Source: a virus
Direction: 5' to 3' (one strand)
DNA: 39,173 bases
IMG/VR virus record: IMGVR_UViG_3300048091_000109
Coordinates: 1 to 39,173 of that record
Shown: positions 1 to 8,393 of the stretch, piece after piece
How positions within the stretch are numbered: the stretch's first letter is position 1
Layout of the letters: every line of letters begins with the position of its first letter
Notes under the pieces: generated by a model
Seen by the model: only the letters and a program-made list of their open reading frames with translations
Databases searched by the model: none
Told to the model about the DNA's origin: nothing
Position numbers and translations under genes: made by a program

Positions 1-127
1 GCATTTGCCACGCCGTTCGACTTCCAGGCCGATCCCGGCTATGACTTTCGCCTAGCTGAAGGCATGAAGGGCATCAATAACAGTGCTGCGGCGCGCGGCG
101 GTGTGCTGTCCGGGGCGGCGCTGAAGG
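1..127. repeat. Terminal direct repeat marking a circular genome (left copy)
   Basis: The first 127 bases are identical to 39047-39173. The repeat lies inside the reading frame of the ejection protein that starts at 38531, and the frame continues without interruption when the copies are merged. A 127-base overlap is a common assembly k-mer length, so this most likely reflects a circular or circularly permuted molecule rather than a biological terminal repeat. The unit genome would be 39,046 bp. Confidence 0.9.
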
Positions 128-747
128 CAGCAAGCAAGTACAACCAGAATTTCGCCTCCAACGAGTACCAGAACGCATTCAACCGCTACGAAACGACCAA
201 CACCGACCAGTACAATCGTTATATGCAGGACAACACGACTGCGCATAACAAGTACATGGAAGAGAACACGGCCGCCTATAACCGCTACAACACCGACAAC
301 ACGAACCAGTACAACCGGTACATGCAGGACAACACCGGCCAGTACAACCGTGATGTGACGAACCAGACGAACCAGTACAACCGCCTGGCATCCCTGGCGG
401 GCGTCGGGCAGACTGCTGCGAATCAAATGAGCAATACCGCGCTGCAGACCGGCCAGCTCGTCGGCAATAACCTGATGACGACTGCAAACCAGATCGGCCA
501 GAACACCATCGGCGCCGGTAATGCGGCGGCGGCCGGGCAGATCGGCCAGGCCAACGCACTGACAGGCGGCATTTCCAGTGCATACAACATGTATCAGCAG
601 AATCAGATGATGAACCTGTTGGCCCAACGAGGCAGCGGCTACAACCCGACCACGGGCGTTGGAGCGGGAGCCGGATACGGTAACACTTCCGCTTACAGCA
701 ATTACGCGCCAACTGCTGCAGCCAACGGCGCATGGGGGATTGAATAA
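1..747 (+). CDS. Putative DNA ejection/transfer protein, C-terminal part (gene crosses the circle junction)
   Basis: This is the 3' part of the gene that starts at 38531. Joined across the overlap, the protein is 420 residues. The frame at base 1 is already open. The fragment carries a segment (GYDFRLAEGMKGINNSAAARG) that I associate with podovirus proteins encoded beside P22 gp10-like genes. It then has five 11-residue repeats (QYNRYMQDNT-type) and an Ala/Gln/Gly/Asn-rich tail. P22-like phages eject internal proteins with the DNA to build a channel through the envelope; position after the neck genes and Ala/Gln/Asn composition fit that role. The stop TAA shares a base with the start of the next gene (TAATG), indicating coupling. 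Function is inferred from context. Confidence 0.75.
   Translation, partial: AFATPFDFQADPGYDFRLAEGMKGINNSAAARGGVLSGAALKAASKYNQNFASNEYQNAFNRYETTNTDQYNRYMQDNTTAHNKYMEENTAAYNRYNTDNTNQYNRYMQDNTGQYNRDVTNQTNQYNRLASLAGVGQTAANQMSNTALQTGQLVGNNLMTTANQIGQNTIGAGNAAAAGQIGQANALTGGISSAYNMYQQNQMMNLLAQRGSGYNPTTGVGAGAGYGNTSAYSNYAPTAAANGAWGIE
208..372 (+). repeat. Five tandem 33-bp units encoding 11-residue (hendecad) repeats
   Basis: Starting at the CAG codon at 208, five consecutive 33-base units encode Q/A-Y/H-N-R/K-Y-x-x-D/E-N-T-x, followed by a partial sixth unit at 373. The 11-residue period suits a right-handed coiled coil. The units have diverged, so selection appears to have kept the periodicity rather than recent copying. 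Confidence 0.8.
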
Positions 748-2210
748 TGGCAGTCGATAGCTCTATTGCATTGCAGGCGCAATTGCCGAAGTTCGACAAC
801 CCGCTGACGCAGTTCGCGCAGGTTTCTGCCATCCAGCAGGCGCAGAATCAGAACCAGCTTGCGCAATACACGCTCGCCAAGGCGCAGCGCGACGACGACG
901 AGGCGCAGGCCGTCCGCAATCTGCTGACGCAATCCGGCGGCGACCTGGAAAAAGGGAAAAATGCGCTGATGAGCGCTGGCTATTACAAGCCGGCGCTTGA
1001 GCTAGGGAAGACGCAGCTTGAGCAGCAGGCAAAGCAGGCTGCAATCAAAAAGGATCTATCTGCTACTGCCGAGACAGACGGCAAGGTTGCGATTCAGCGA
1101 CAAGAAGCCATTGGCAACACGCTCGGCGCGATTGCGCAAATCCCGAATGTCACGCCACAGCATGTCGTCAACGGCATTCGGCATTTAGTTGACATTGGAT
1201 CGATTCAACCGGAAATGGGGCAGAAGATCGTCGCCAGCATTCCGCAAGACCAAAGCCAGTTGCAATCATGGCTGCTGACTGGCCGCAATGCCGTGCTAAA
1301 GGCTGCCGACCAGATGAAGTACACCACGCCGACTGCTGACGCCAAGCTGCAATCCGAAACGTCGATCAAGACAACCGGCATGAACAATGCTGCCTCGCGC
1401 GCCAATAATGCCGACAACATCAGCAAGGATCTGACGGTTGCGGGCGTCGGGCCGGATGGCAAGGTGAGCGATGATGTCGAGACGATGGCGCAAGCTATAG
1501 CAGCCGGAAAGCTGCCGCCGCTGAGTGGCTTTGCACTCGCCAAGCCGCGCGGGCAAGCCATCATGGGCCGCGCGATGGAGATCAACCCGACCTATGACGC
1601 GGGCGACTATGCTGCAAAGAATGCCGCGCTCAAGGGCTTCAGCACGGGCAAGGAAGGCACGGCGCTGCGCTCGTTCAACGTCGCCTCCGATCACCTCGAC
1701 ACGCTCGGCCAGATGGCGGATGCGCTCAACAACGGCAACACGCAGATCCTGAACAAGATCGGCAACGCTTGGGCGGCGCAGACGGGTGGCACGGCGCCGA
1801 CCAACTTCAACGCCGTGAAGGAAATCGTCGGCAAGGAAGTCGTGAAGGCGATTGTCGCGGGTGGTGGCGGCGTTGCAGAGCGCGAGGAGCTATCGAAGCT
1901 GCTGGAAAGCGCGAACTCGCCGCAACAGCTCAAGGGTGTGATCGGCCACTTCAAGGAGCTGATGGATGCGCAGCGTTCCGGCTTGATGGACCAGTATCAG
2001 CGCACCACTGGCCGCACGGATGGTGACACGGTGTTCGCGCCGTCGAAGAAGCCGCCGCAGCAGCAAGTCGCTGAGGCTGTCGCCAATGGCACGAGCGCGA
2101 AGCTTGGCGCCATGCGCCCCGTGCAAGTCAATAACGCTGCCGACTATGCCGCACTGCCGTCCGGGACCGTCTATACGGCGCCGGACGGCTCGCAAAGGAC
2201 GAAACGATAA
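747..2210 (+). CDS. Putative ejection/internal virion protein, 487 aa
   Basis: A long hydrophilic, Ala/Gln/Asn-rich protein without a signal peptide. The N-terminal 60 residues (AQVSAIQQAQNQNQLAQYTL) look helical and coiled-coil-like. A stretch near residues 280-400 includes LRSFNVASDHLDTLGQMADALNNG and GGVAEREELSKLL, patterns I associate with conserved podovirus internal proteins. It starts one base inside the stop of the preceding gene (TAATG) and ends by the same overlap with the next, so three adjacent genes (38531, 747, 2210) look like a translationally coupled ejection-protein set, analogous to P22 gp7/gp20/gp16. No catalytic motif is visible. Role is inferred from order and composition. 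Confidence 0.7.
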   Translation: MAVDSSIALQAQLPKFDNPLTQFAQVSAIQQAQNQNQLAQYTLAKAQRDDDEAQAVRNLLTQSGGDLEKGKNALMSAGYYKPALELGKTQLEQQAKQAAIKKDLSATAETDGKVAIQRQEAIGNTLGAIAQIPNVTPQHVVNGIRHLVDIGSIQPEMGQKIVASIPQDQSQLQSWLLTGRNAVLKAADQMKYTTPTADAKLQSETSIKTTGMNNAASRANNADNISKDLTVAGVGPDGKVSDDVETMAQAIAAGKLPPLSGFALAKPRGQAIMGRAMEINPTYDAGDYAAKNAALKGFSTGKEGTALRSFNVASDHLDTLGQMADALNNGNTQILNKIGNAWAAQTGGTAPTNFNAVKEIVGKEVVKAIVAGGGGVAEREELSKLLESANSPQQLKGVIGHFKELMDAQRSGLMDQYQRTTGRTDGDTVFAPSKKPPQQQVAEAVANGTSAKLGAMRPVQVNNAADYAALPSGTVYTAPDGSQRTKR

Positions 2211-4141
2211 TGGCGAATCCCTGGGACAGTGATCCGATTTACAAGCCGCTGGCGAAAGCATCGGCTCCAGCGGCAAACCCTTGGGACAATGATCCTGTTG
2301 TTCCGCCTCCTAATGAGCAAGACGGCACGCTGATGAAGCTCGCCAAGGGCGCCGCGATGGGCATAGCCGACATCGGTAACACGGCTATCAATGCCGGCGT
2401 CGGTGCGCTTACCCTGGGCGGCAATGTCCTGCCTTCTGTCGCGCAATGGAACCGCACGCGCAATGCGGACATGGACTACATCACGCAGCAGAACAAGGGA
2501 TCGACCGCGTTCCAGGTCGGGCGCGTCGGCGCCAATGTGGTTGCTACGCTGCCAGTGGGCGGCATTCTTGGCAATGGCGTCAAGGCTGTTGCCGCGATGC
2601 CGGAGGCTGCCGCACTCGCCAATACGCTCGGCATCGATGGCTTGGCTGCTGGTGGCAATGCCTTGGGCAATGCAATTGCCTCGGGCGGCTTCAGCACAGG
2701 TGCGGCGCCGGGTGTGCTGAATATGATCACGCGCGCAGCAGGAGGGGCAATCAACGGCGGCGCATCGGCGCTGCTCGTCAATCCGTCCGATGCCGGAAAG
2801 TCTGCGATTATCGGCGCTGCGCTGCCTCCTGCTTTGTCTGCTGCTGGAAAGGTGATGGGAACAGCTGGCCGAACAGTCGGCGCAATGGTCCAGCCATTCA
2901 CAGAAAAAGGGCAGGATGCGATTGCTGGAAAGATAATCCGCAAGTTTGCGGATGGCGGCCCGATTGCGATTGATGCCTCTGAACTCGTTCCCGGCTCTGT
3001 GCCGACACTGGCTGAAGCAACTGGAAATGCTGGAATCGCTACCCTACAGCGCGGAACAAGGGACTTGCGGCCAAACGCCTTTGTCGAGCGCGAGTCAGCC
3101 AATGCCGCCGCCCGCAATGGCCTGTTTGATCAAGTTGCGGGCGACCCTGGCGCGATTGCCACGGCAATAGACGCACGCGACAATGCCGCCAATGCGCTCT
3201 ATGGGCAAGCATTCGCAGCGGATTCGATGCGCCGAAACCTTGCCGCTGGTGCGCAGGCCACAAAGGCGCCCTTTGCCGGAGTCGGCCTGTCTGCTGCGCC
3301 GGAAGACCTAGCAACGCCGGGACTGCGGGAACTAGCAAGCCGTCCCATGTTCAAGCAGGCAGTCGAGGATGCGAAGCGCCTGGCAGCGAACAAGGGCGTG
3401 TCTCTGGATGACCCACTGCAATCGCTGGAAGGGCTGCACTACATCAAGCTTGCACTCGATGACGCGCTGAACCCGACTGCGAAAACGGCGATGGGGCGCA
3501 ATGCCAGCAGCGCGATCATGGATATGCGCGACAAGCTCGCCGGAGAACTGGCAAAGGTATCGCCGCTCTATGGCAATGCGCGGCAGACGTTTGCTGACAT
3601 GAGCCAGCCAATCAATGCGATGGAGTCGCTGCAGGGCTTGAAACTCACCGATGCGCGCGGGAACATGACGCTTGCCAAGGTGAAGAATGCGATTGACAGC
3701 CTAGAGGCCAAGCGGGCTGCGCCTGGTGTCGATCCGGCAAAGTCGATCACGGACGATCAACTGTCGGCGCTCAGGGCAATCCATGACGACCTGCTGCGGC
3801 AATCCAATCTCGGCGCCGGTCGCTCTGCGGGCTCCAACACGTTCCAGAACATCGCCACGGATAACATTCTCTCCACGCTCCTGCCTGGCAGTCTTGGCCC
3901 TGCGGTCACTGGAAAGATCGGCGGTGTTGTCGGTCAAATGGGCAAGCTGGCATACAGCGGCCCAAATGAGGCAATCAGAAACCGGCTGGTTGAGATGATG
4001 CTACAGCCACAGAACGCACAGAACGCGCTCTTTCCTCCGCCTGCGCAGTTGGGGCGGATCGGCACAGGATTTAACGCTCTGGTCGATTCTGCTGCGCCTG
4101 TGCTTTATCGCGCCGCGCCTCTTCTATCGTCTTCCCGGTGA
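2210..4141 (+). CDS. Putative large ejection/internal virion protein, 643 aa
   Basis: The N-terminus has two related short motifs (NPWDSDPIYKP and NPWDNDPVVPP), which suggest a small binding element used twice. Residues about 45-230 are Gly/Ala-rich with several moderately hydrophobic segments (GAAMGIADIGNTAINAGVGALTLGG, VVATLPVGGILGNG), compatible with membrane insertion after ejection. The C-terminal half is helical and charged. This pattern (short repeated N-terminal motif, amphipathic Gly/Ala region, long helical tail) is common in the largest ejected protein of podoviruses. The start overlaps the previous stop (TAATG). The last 70 bp overlap a small opposite-strand ORF at 4071-4223. No lytic transglycosylase signature was recognised. 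Confidence 0.68.
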   Translation: MANPWDSDPIYKPLAKASAPAANPWDNDPVVPPPNEQDGTLMKLAKGAAMGIADIGNTAINAGVGALTLGGNVLPSVAQWNRTRNADMDYITQQNKGSTAFQVGRVGANVVATLPVGGILGNGVKAVAAMPEAAALANTLGIDGLAAGGNALGNAIASGGFSTGAAPGVLNMITRAAGGAINGGASALLVNPSDAGKSAIIGAALPPALSAAGKVMGTAGRTVGAMVQPFTEKGQDAIAGKIIRKFADGGPIAIDASELVPGSVPTLAEATGNAGIATLQRGTRDLRPNAFVERESANAAARNGLFDQVAGDPGAIATAIDARDNAANALYGQAFAADSMRRNLAAGAQATKAPFAGVGLSAAPEDLATPGLRELASRPMFKQAVEDAKRLAANKGVSLDDPLQSLEGLHYIKLALDDALNPTAKTAMGRNASSAIMDMRDKLAGELAKVSPLYGNARQTFADMSQPINAMESLQGLKLTDARGNMTLAKVKNAIDSLEAKRAAPGVDPAKSITDDQLSALRAIHDDLLRQSNLGAGRSAGSNTFQNIATDNILSTLLPGSLGPAVTGKIGGVVGQMGKLAYSGPNEAIRNRLVEMMLQPQNAQNALFPPPAQLGRIGTGFNALVDSAAPVLYRAAPLLSSSR

Positions 4142-4223
4142 CGAACGCATAAACGAAGTTAACGATTGCGACGATGGCGACGAGCGCAACGGCTTTATAG
4201 AGCATGAAGTCGGAAAAAGTCAT
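4071..4223 (-). CDS. Small single-span membrane protein, 50 aa, antisense to the late operon
   Basis: On the minus strand an ATG at 4223 opens a 50-codon frame ending at TAA 4071. Residues 8-28 (YKAVALVAIVAIVNFVYAFV) form one clear membrane helix, followed by a charged cytoplasmic-type tail rich in Lys, Arg, Glu and Gln. It overlaps the last 70 bases of the 2210-4141 gene and points against the late operon. No strong ribosome binding site is visible, and a plus-strand terminator sits just upstream. The clean hydrophobic/charged organisation argues it is real. Function is unknown; an inner-membrane exclusion or polymerase-inhibitor peptide would be possible but is unsupported. Confidence 0.45.
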   Translation of the reverse strand: MTFSDFMLYKAVALVAIVAIVNFVYAFVTGKTIEEARRDKAQAQQNRPER

Positions 4224-4239
4224 TTGAGCAATATATCAC

Positions 4240-4261
4240 GCCCGCCCTGCGCGGGCTTTTT
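4240..4261 (+). terminator. Rho-independent terminator before the tailspike gene
   Basis: A 6-bp perfect stem (GCCCGC/GCGGGC) with a 5-base loop is followed by TTTTT. It separates the ejection genes from the tailspike gene and lies only about 20 bases before the tailspike start, so it probably tunes rather than abolishes downstream expression. Confidence 0.75.
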
Positions 4262-4281
4262 CACGCCTAAAGGAAACGCAC

Positions 4282-6489
4282 ATGGCAGGCAGCCTGTTAC
4301 CGCAACCGAAGCAGACCTTTACCGACGACGCTGGCAAGCCGCTCGTCGGCGGGCAGATTTACACCTATGCGGCCGGCACGCTGACGCCGAAAGCGACCTA
4401 TCAGGATGCCGCGCTGACGATAGCGAACACGAACCCGGTGATTGCGAATGCGCGCGGCGAGGTCATCATGTACGGCGCCGGAACCTATCGCCTGATCCTG
4501 AAGGATAAGCAGGGCAATACGCTATGGGACCGCGACAATATCGAATCAGTCGCATCCGCAGTCGGGGCGCAAATTGGCGGGCTATCTGGCGGGGCTGGTG
4601 CATCGCTGGTTGGCTACCAGCAGTCCGGCACAGGCGCCGCGGCGCGCACGGTGCAGGACAAGCTGCGCGAGTCGGTCAGCGTCAAGGACTTCGGCGCGAA
4701 GGGTGATGGCACGACGGATGACGCGCCGGCATTCCGCGCGGCGGCGGCTTACCTGGAATCCTTCGGCGGCGGCACATTGCGCGTGCCGGCAGGCACCTAC
4801 AAGTGCTCCAGCACGGACCCGGATATGGAATGGCCGAAGGACGAGCGGCACATTGTCTACATCGGCTCCAATACTGTGATCGAAGGGGACAGGGGCGCGG
4901 TGTTCTGGCTCGATGGCGATACGCTGTGCAAGCAAACCTTGTTCACGACTGGCGGCAACCGCTTCAACTGCATCGGCATCAAGAAGGGCGCCAGGTTCTC
5001 GGCGGTGCGCGGCCTGCGCTTCACGACGAACGGCTGGGTGCTCGACATTGGCTTTCGCACCTGTTTTGGCGTGACGGTCGGCGGCGATGATTGCGAAGTG
5101 AGCGGCAATTACTTCGACAACATGCCGGGCCATAACATGATCGGCGTCGGCTACAACAACCCGTCCTGGCCTGCCTATAACTATCTGCCGGCCGGCATCG
5201 TCATCAAGGGCAACACGTTCAAGAACGGGTCCAAGAACGTGCCGGGCAATGCCAATGCCAATGACTGCAGCTTCGTCTATCTCAACTCCTTGGGCGCCGT
5301 CGTCAGCGACAACCGCTTTTACAACGAGTCTGAAGCGGTGATTAACTGCGGTGGCGTGGAGCTGCACGGCTCGAACATCCACGTTCGCAACAATACGTTC
5401 ACGAACCTGTACCCGGCCATCTATACCGGCTGGCAAACCGCGGATGGAAAGGTATCCGAGGGTAACGAAATTACCGGCAACACGTTCACTACCTGCGCCG
5501 GGGGTATCCAGACGATTGACGAGCATAGCGGGCTAGTCATTTCGGGCAATACCTTTGTCAACGTCCTGGCGACCAGCGCGGCCAAGAACTACGGCCTGGC
5601 GATCTACTCGACGTTGCTTGACAGCGGCGTTTCCGGTGGCGCCTGCGTTGGAACGAAGATTAGCGGCAACCACTTCCGCGAATCGGTGCCAACCTACAAG
5701 GCCGCTATCAATGTGGCGGGCCTACAGGCGTCGATCATTGCGGAAAACACGTTCGACGGCATCATCAACTGCATCAATATTCCAGGCGCGTCCGATGTCG
5801 TTGCCAACGGTATCGAAGTGCGACACAACGTCGCGACCAATCCGCCGGCTTCTCCTGCGTATTACTCGGCCCTGGTCTGCCTGAATGGCTCGGATACATT
5901 TGCCAGCACGGTAAAGAATGTGGTGGCGCGCGGCAATATGCTGCTGGCCGGCGCTGGCACGATCAACACCTCCATCGGCAATGCTTCCGGCACGCAAAGC
6001 ACGCTGTCGAACGTGGTCTTTTCAGAAAACACCACGATCAATGCGCAGGACGCCATTCTTGGCACGCAAGCAGCGCAAGTGATCTTTGAGGCGGTGGCGG
6101 GCGTGGATTTCCCGACCGCCTGGACGCAATCCAGCGGCCTGCAGCCGGCCATCGGCAATGGCGCGATCAAGTTCGTTTATCAGCGCCGCGGCAAGAAGGT
6201 CGATGTCTGGTTCCGGCTGGCGGCGGGGTCGGCCACGGTCTTTGGCAATAGCGCGGCGCCGTGGGAGTTTTCGCTTCCGTTCACGGCGTCGGCGCAGTTC
6301 GCCGAGCAGAATGCCGTGGTCGAAGTCTACGATGGCGCGTCGGGAACGACGATGGTATCGGTGCTGGTTCCGGGCAGCGGTACAAAATTCCGCATGAACT
6401 ACAACGGGCAAACCGTGCGCAAGGATTGGCCGGTCACATCCACGGCGGCCCTGGTGATTCACGGGCAGTTCAGCTATCTGGTGGACTGA
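4282..6489 (+). CDS. Tailspike with pectate-lyase-type beta-helix, 735 aa
   Basis: The receptor-binding and probably polysaccharide-degrading tail protein. Residues 1-90 form a conserved particle-binding domain (KQTFTDDAGKPLVGGQIYTYAAGT, then NARGEVIMYGAGTYRLIL). Residues 131-151 carry the VKDFGAKGDGTTDDAPAF signature that opens pectate-lyase-superfamily beta-helices in phage tailspikes. Residues about 190-560 show repeated N-x-F/I and GNTF turns expected of parallel beta-helix rungs (for example GNYFDNM, GNTFKNG, NNTFTNL, GNTFTTC). The C-terminal 150 residues look like a separate beta-rich trimerisation or carbohydrate-binding module. A site AAAGGAAAC precedes the ATG. Such proteins usually cleave O-antigen or capsule; the substrate cannot be read from sequence, and catalytic residues were not assigned. 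Confidence 0.9.
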   Translation: MAGSLLPQPKQTFTDDAGKPLVGGQIYTYAAGTLTPKATYQDAALTIANTNPVIANARGEVIMYGAGTYRLILKDKQGNTLWDRDNIESVASAVGAQIGGLSGGAGASLVGYQQSGTGAAARTVQDKLRESVSVKDFGAKGDGTTDDAPAFRAAAAYLESFGGGTLRVPAGTYKCSSTDPDMEWPKDERHIVYIGSNTVIEGDRGAVFWLDGDTLCKQTLFTTGGNRFNCIGIKKGARFSAVRGLRFTTNGWVLDIGFRTCFGVTVGGDDCEVSGNYFDNMPGHNMIGVGYNNPSWPAYNYLPAGIVIKGNTFKNGSKNVPGNANANDCSFVYLNSLGAVVSDNRFYNESEAVINCGGVELHGSNIHVRNNTFTNLYPAIYTGWQTADGKVSEGNEITGNTFTTCAGGIQTIDEHSGLVISGNTFVNVLATSAAKNYGLAIYSTLLDSGVSGGACVGTKISGNHFRESVPTYKAAINVAGLQASIIAENTFDGIINCINIPGASDVVANGIEVRHNVATNPPASPAYYSALVCLNGSDTFASTVKNVVARGNMLLAGAGTINTSIGNASGTQSTLSNVVFSENTTINAQDAILGTQAAQVIFEAVAGVDFPTAWTQSSGLQPAIGNGAIKFVYQRRGKKVDVWFRLAAGSATVFGNSAAPWEFSLPFTASAQFAEQNAVVEVYDGASGTTMVSVLVPGSGTKFRMNYNGQTVRKDWPVTSTAALVIHGQFSYLVD

Positions 6490-6495
6490 AGCGAT

Positions 6496-6547
6496 GGGAA
6501 CCGGGCCGGCATAGTTGCGACATGGCAACCGTGCCGGACTGGTTCCC
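6496..6547. other. Large nested imperfect hairpin between tailspike and O-antigen polymerase genes
   Basis: GGGAACC (6496-6502) pairs with GGTTCCC (6541-6547), CCGGCA (6506-6511) with TGCCGG (6532-6537), and GTTGC (6514-6518) with GCAAC (6525-6529), giving a long three-segment hairpin. There is no T-tract, so it is not a standard terminator. It lies directly before a possible -10 element (TATACT, 6551-6556) and could insulate or regulate the downstream moron. Confidence 0.6.
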
Positions 6548-6588
6548 GGCTATACTGCGCCCCTTCTTTGTTGCGCTGCCTTGTCTTC

Positions 6589-7830
6589 ATGAAAACCGCC
6601 CGTTCTGCGCCGCTCTTTCTGCTGTTTGCGCTGTCCCTATTTTTGCCCACTTCGCTGCATGGCGTGATCAGTTCGGCGCTGGCCGGGTTCTGGTTTTTGG
6701 TGTGCATCGCCGGGCTGGCGGTCATCGTTTGCCGCCTTCGGCCGCTGCCTATCCTGAAAAGCAATTTTGTCATCGGCCAGGTGCTGATCGCGCTGCTACT
6801 GCTTTTTACGCTGTTGTCGCCGTTGAATGGCTTGGCGCTCGGGGCGGTGGTGCCGTATCTTGGCTTTGCCACTGTGCTGTCGGTGAATTATCGCCGGCTG
6901 CAGGTTGGCCCGTTCTCGATGCGGATCTTTGCGCTGCTGGCGGCGGTGCTGCTGGTCCTCGGATGGGGAACGGTATGTGGCAGCGCGGCTATCAATGGGG
7001 CGCTGGAGGCGAATTATCAGATGTACTACGATGAATTATTCGAGCAGATGGTGGGATGGTACGCCAAGCCGGTGTCGGTCTATGCCACGCATTCGCTGTC
7101 GGCCTTTGCCTATTTTGCCTTTGCGGTGACGTTCTTCCGGCTGGCGCAAGGCGAGGTCCGGATAGGACTGCGGCTGCTGTGGATCATGCTCTGCCTCGGG
7201 TTTGCGCTGCTGATTCCGTTTCTGATGTCAAATAGCGCCATTGGCTTGACCGTCATCCTGACGCTGCTTTTTTTCTGGTATCTATTCAAGAGCGGGCGCC
7301 TGTTTCTGCTTGCTGCGCTCCTGCTGGCTGCTGCTGTCGCGCTGGCGTTGTATGGAGCACCCTTGTTCGCGCTTGTCGATGCGACGTTCCAAGTGCAGGA
7401 TATTTTCAGCAGCAATCTAAACGGGTTTGCCGGTCGGTTCTCCACGGATTCGCGGCTCAGCTCAACTTACCGCTACCTGATGGAATACAGCTTCTGGCCG
7501 GTCGGCCTGAGCAATGATCCGGCCATCAGCTTTGGCGATAACTTCATTGCGGAATACATCGTGCGACTGTCGCCGATTGGCTATGTGCTGATTCTGGTGA
7601 TGCTCTATCGTTTTTTGAGGGCGAATCTGCAATCGAAGCGGATGGCGCAGGCATTCTTTCTCTTCTTCTTGATGGGCGATCAGAGTTTCCCACTGCTGAC
7701 GAGCTTCCGGTTTTTGTTCATGTTGCCAGTGCTGGTGCTGCTATGGAATGGCGCGGCACAGTTGGGCACGGTCAAGCCGCGCCGGCTTCGATTTGTGCGG
7801 CGGCGGATTTTCGCTGCAAGGCCGGCATGA
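6589..7830 (+). CDS. Wzy-like O-antigen polymerase/ligase-fold membrane protein, 413 aa (putative moron)
   Basis: A very hydrophobic inner-membrane protein with about ten predicted spans. One long loop near residues 270-320 (GRFSTDSRLSSTYRYLMEYSF, then GDNFIAEYIVRLSPIG) follows the periplasmic-loop pattern of Wzy/WaaL polymerases, where arginines bind the glycan substrate. Wzy joins lipid-linked O-units in the periplasm. The ATG at 6589 is chosen over a TTG at 6568 because the peptide then begins with a short basic end followed by a membrane helix. The gene is flanked by a hairpin upstream and a strong terminator downstream, and sits directly after the tailspike gene, a layout typical of a lysogenic-conversion moron. 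Phages D3 and epsilon-15 carry wzy genes that change host O-antigen linkage. Exact activity is inferred. Confidence 0.72.
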   Translation: MKTARSAPLFLLFALSLFLPTSLHGVISSALAGFWFLVCIAGLAVIVCRLRPLPILKSNFVIGQVLIALLLLFTLLSPLNGLALGAVVPYLGFATVLSVNYRRLQVGPFSMRIFALLAAVLLVLGWGTVCGSAAINGALEANYQMYYDELFEQMVGWYAKPVSVYATHSLSAFAYFAFAVTFFRLAQGEVRIGLRLLWIMLCLGFALLIPFLMSNSAIGLTVILTLLFFWYLFKSGRLFLLAALLLAAAVALALYGAPLFALVDATFQVQDIFSSNLNGFAGRFSTDSRLSSTYRYLMEYSFWPVGLSNDPAISFGDNFIAEYIVRLSPIGYVLILVMLYRFLRANLQSKRMAQAFFLFFLMGDQSFPLLTSFRFLFMLPVLVLLWNGAAQLGTVKPRRLRFVRRRIFAARPA

Positions 7831-7855
7831 CCTAACGATTAGCTTCTCGATCCAC

Positions 7856-7879
7856 AAACCGCCTTCGGGCGGTTTTTTT
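7856..7879 (+). terminator. Strong rho-independent terminator after the polymerase gene
   Basis: An 8-bp stem (AAACCGCC/GGCGGTTT) closes a TTCG tetraloop and is followed by a run of seven T. It ends the wzy-like transcription unit before the lysis cassette. Confidence 0.88.
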
Positions 7880-7900
7880 ACGCCTAACGAAAGGGCGCCC

Positions 7901-8164
7901 ATGCCTGAGCCGCAAAAGAGAATCCGTTTCGACGGGACCATTAACCTCGGCCACATCCTGACCGTGGTCACGTTCATCGGTGCCGGCGCCGTCGCCTGGA
8001 ACACGATGGACAAGCGCGTAGCAATCCTCGAAGAGGCGCGATTGGTGCAGAAGGCGATCGACGCGCGGCAGGACGAGGAGCGCGCAGACATCAAGCGCAC
8101 CGTGCGGGAGGACATGAAAGAGATTATCCGCAAGGTGGACATCCTTGTTGAACGGAGGGGGTGA
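7901..8164 (+). CDS. Small membrane-anchored coiled-coil protein of the lysis cassette, 87 aa
   Basis: ATG at 7901 follows GAAAGGGCG. The protein has a short basic N-terminus, one membrane helix at about residues 17-35 (ILTVVTFIGAGAVAWN), then a long charged helical tail rich in Glu, Arg and Lys. Proteins of this layout are common directly upstream of holin-like and lysozyme genes in phages of betaproteobacteria, but I do not know a demonstrated function. It is not a canonical holin because it has only one span and a long cytoplasmic or periplasmic helix. The gene stops one base before the start of the next, and its 3' end contains the next gene's ribosome binding site (GGAGGGGG). Confidence 0.75.
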   Translation: MPEPQKRIRFDGTINLGHILTVVTFIGAGAVAWNTMDKRVAILEEARLVQKAIDARQDEERADIKRTVREDMKEIIRKVDILVERRG

Positions 8165-8165
8165 T

Positions 8166-8393
8166 ATGCAATTTGTCGAAAACTGGGACGCAGTCCTAAA
8201 AAAAGCATGGAGCATCAAGTTCACCGCGCTTTCCATCCTGGCGAGCGCGGCCGAAGTTGTTGTTCAGATGATCCAGCCGGCCGGCATCCCGAACGGGATG
8301 TTTGCCTCGATCGCGGCTGGCATTTCGGTGTGCGCTGGCGTGGCGCGGCTGCTTGCACAGCAGGAGGTATCCGGTGCTGCCAAATCGGAATAA
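8166..8393 (+). CDS. Holin-like protein, 75 aa
   Basis: The ATG at 8166 is preceded by GGAGGGGG, a strong ribosome binding site. The sequence opens with VENWDAVLKKAWSIK, then has two hydrophobic segments at about residues 19-35 (LSILASAAEVVVQMI) and 45-62 (MFASIAAGISVCAGVARLL), and a short polar tail. This matches a widespread small two-span protein encoded immediately before endolysins and regarded as a holin candidate. A holin would make lesions in the inner membrane and set lysis timing. The gene overlaps the endolysin start by 20 bases. Holin function is inferred from position and topology. Confidence 0.75.
   Translation: MQFVENWDAVLKKAWSIKFTALSILASAAEVVVQMIQPAGIPNGMFASIAAGISVCAGVARLLAQQEVSGAAKSE

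Noticed and set aside
4582-5526. 314-codon minus-strand open frame across the tailspike gene
   Set aside because: The plus-strand frame carries the recognised tailspike motifs, and the minus frame has a shadow composition.
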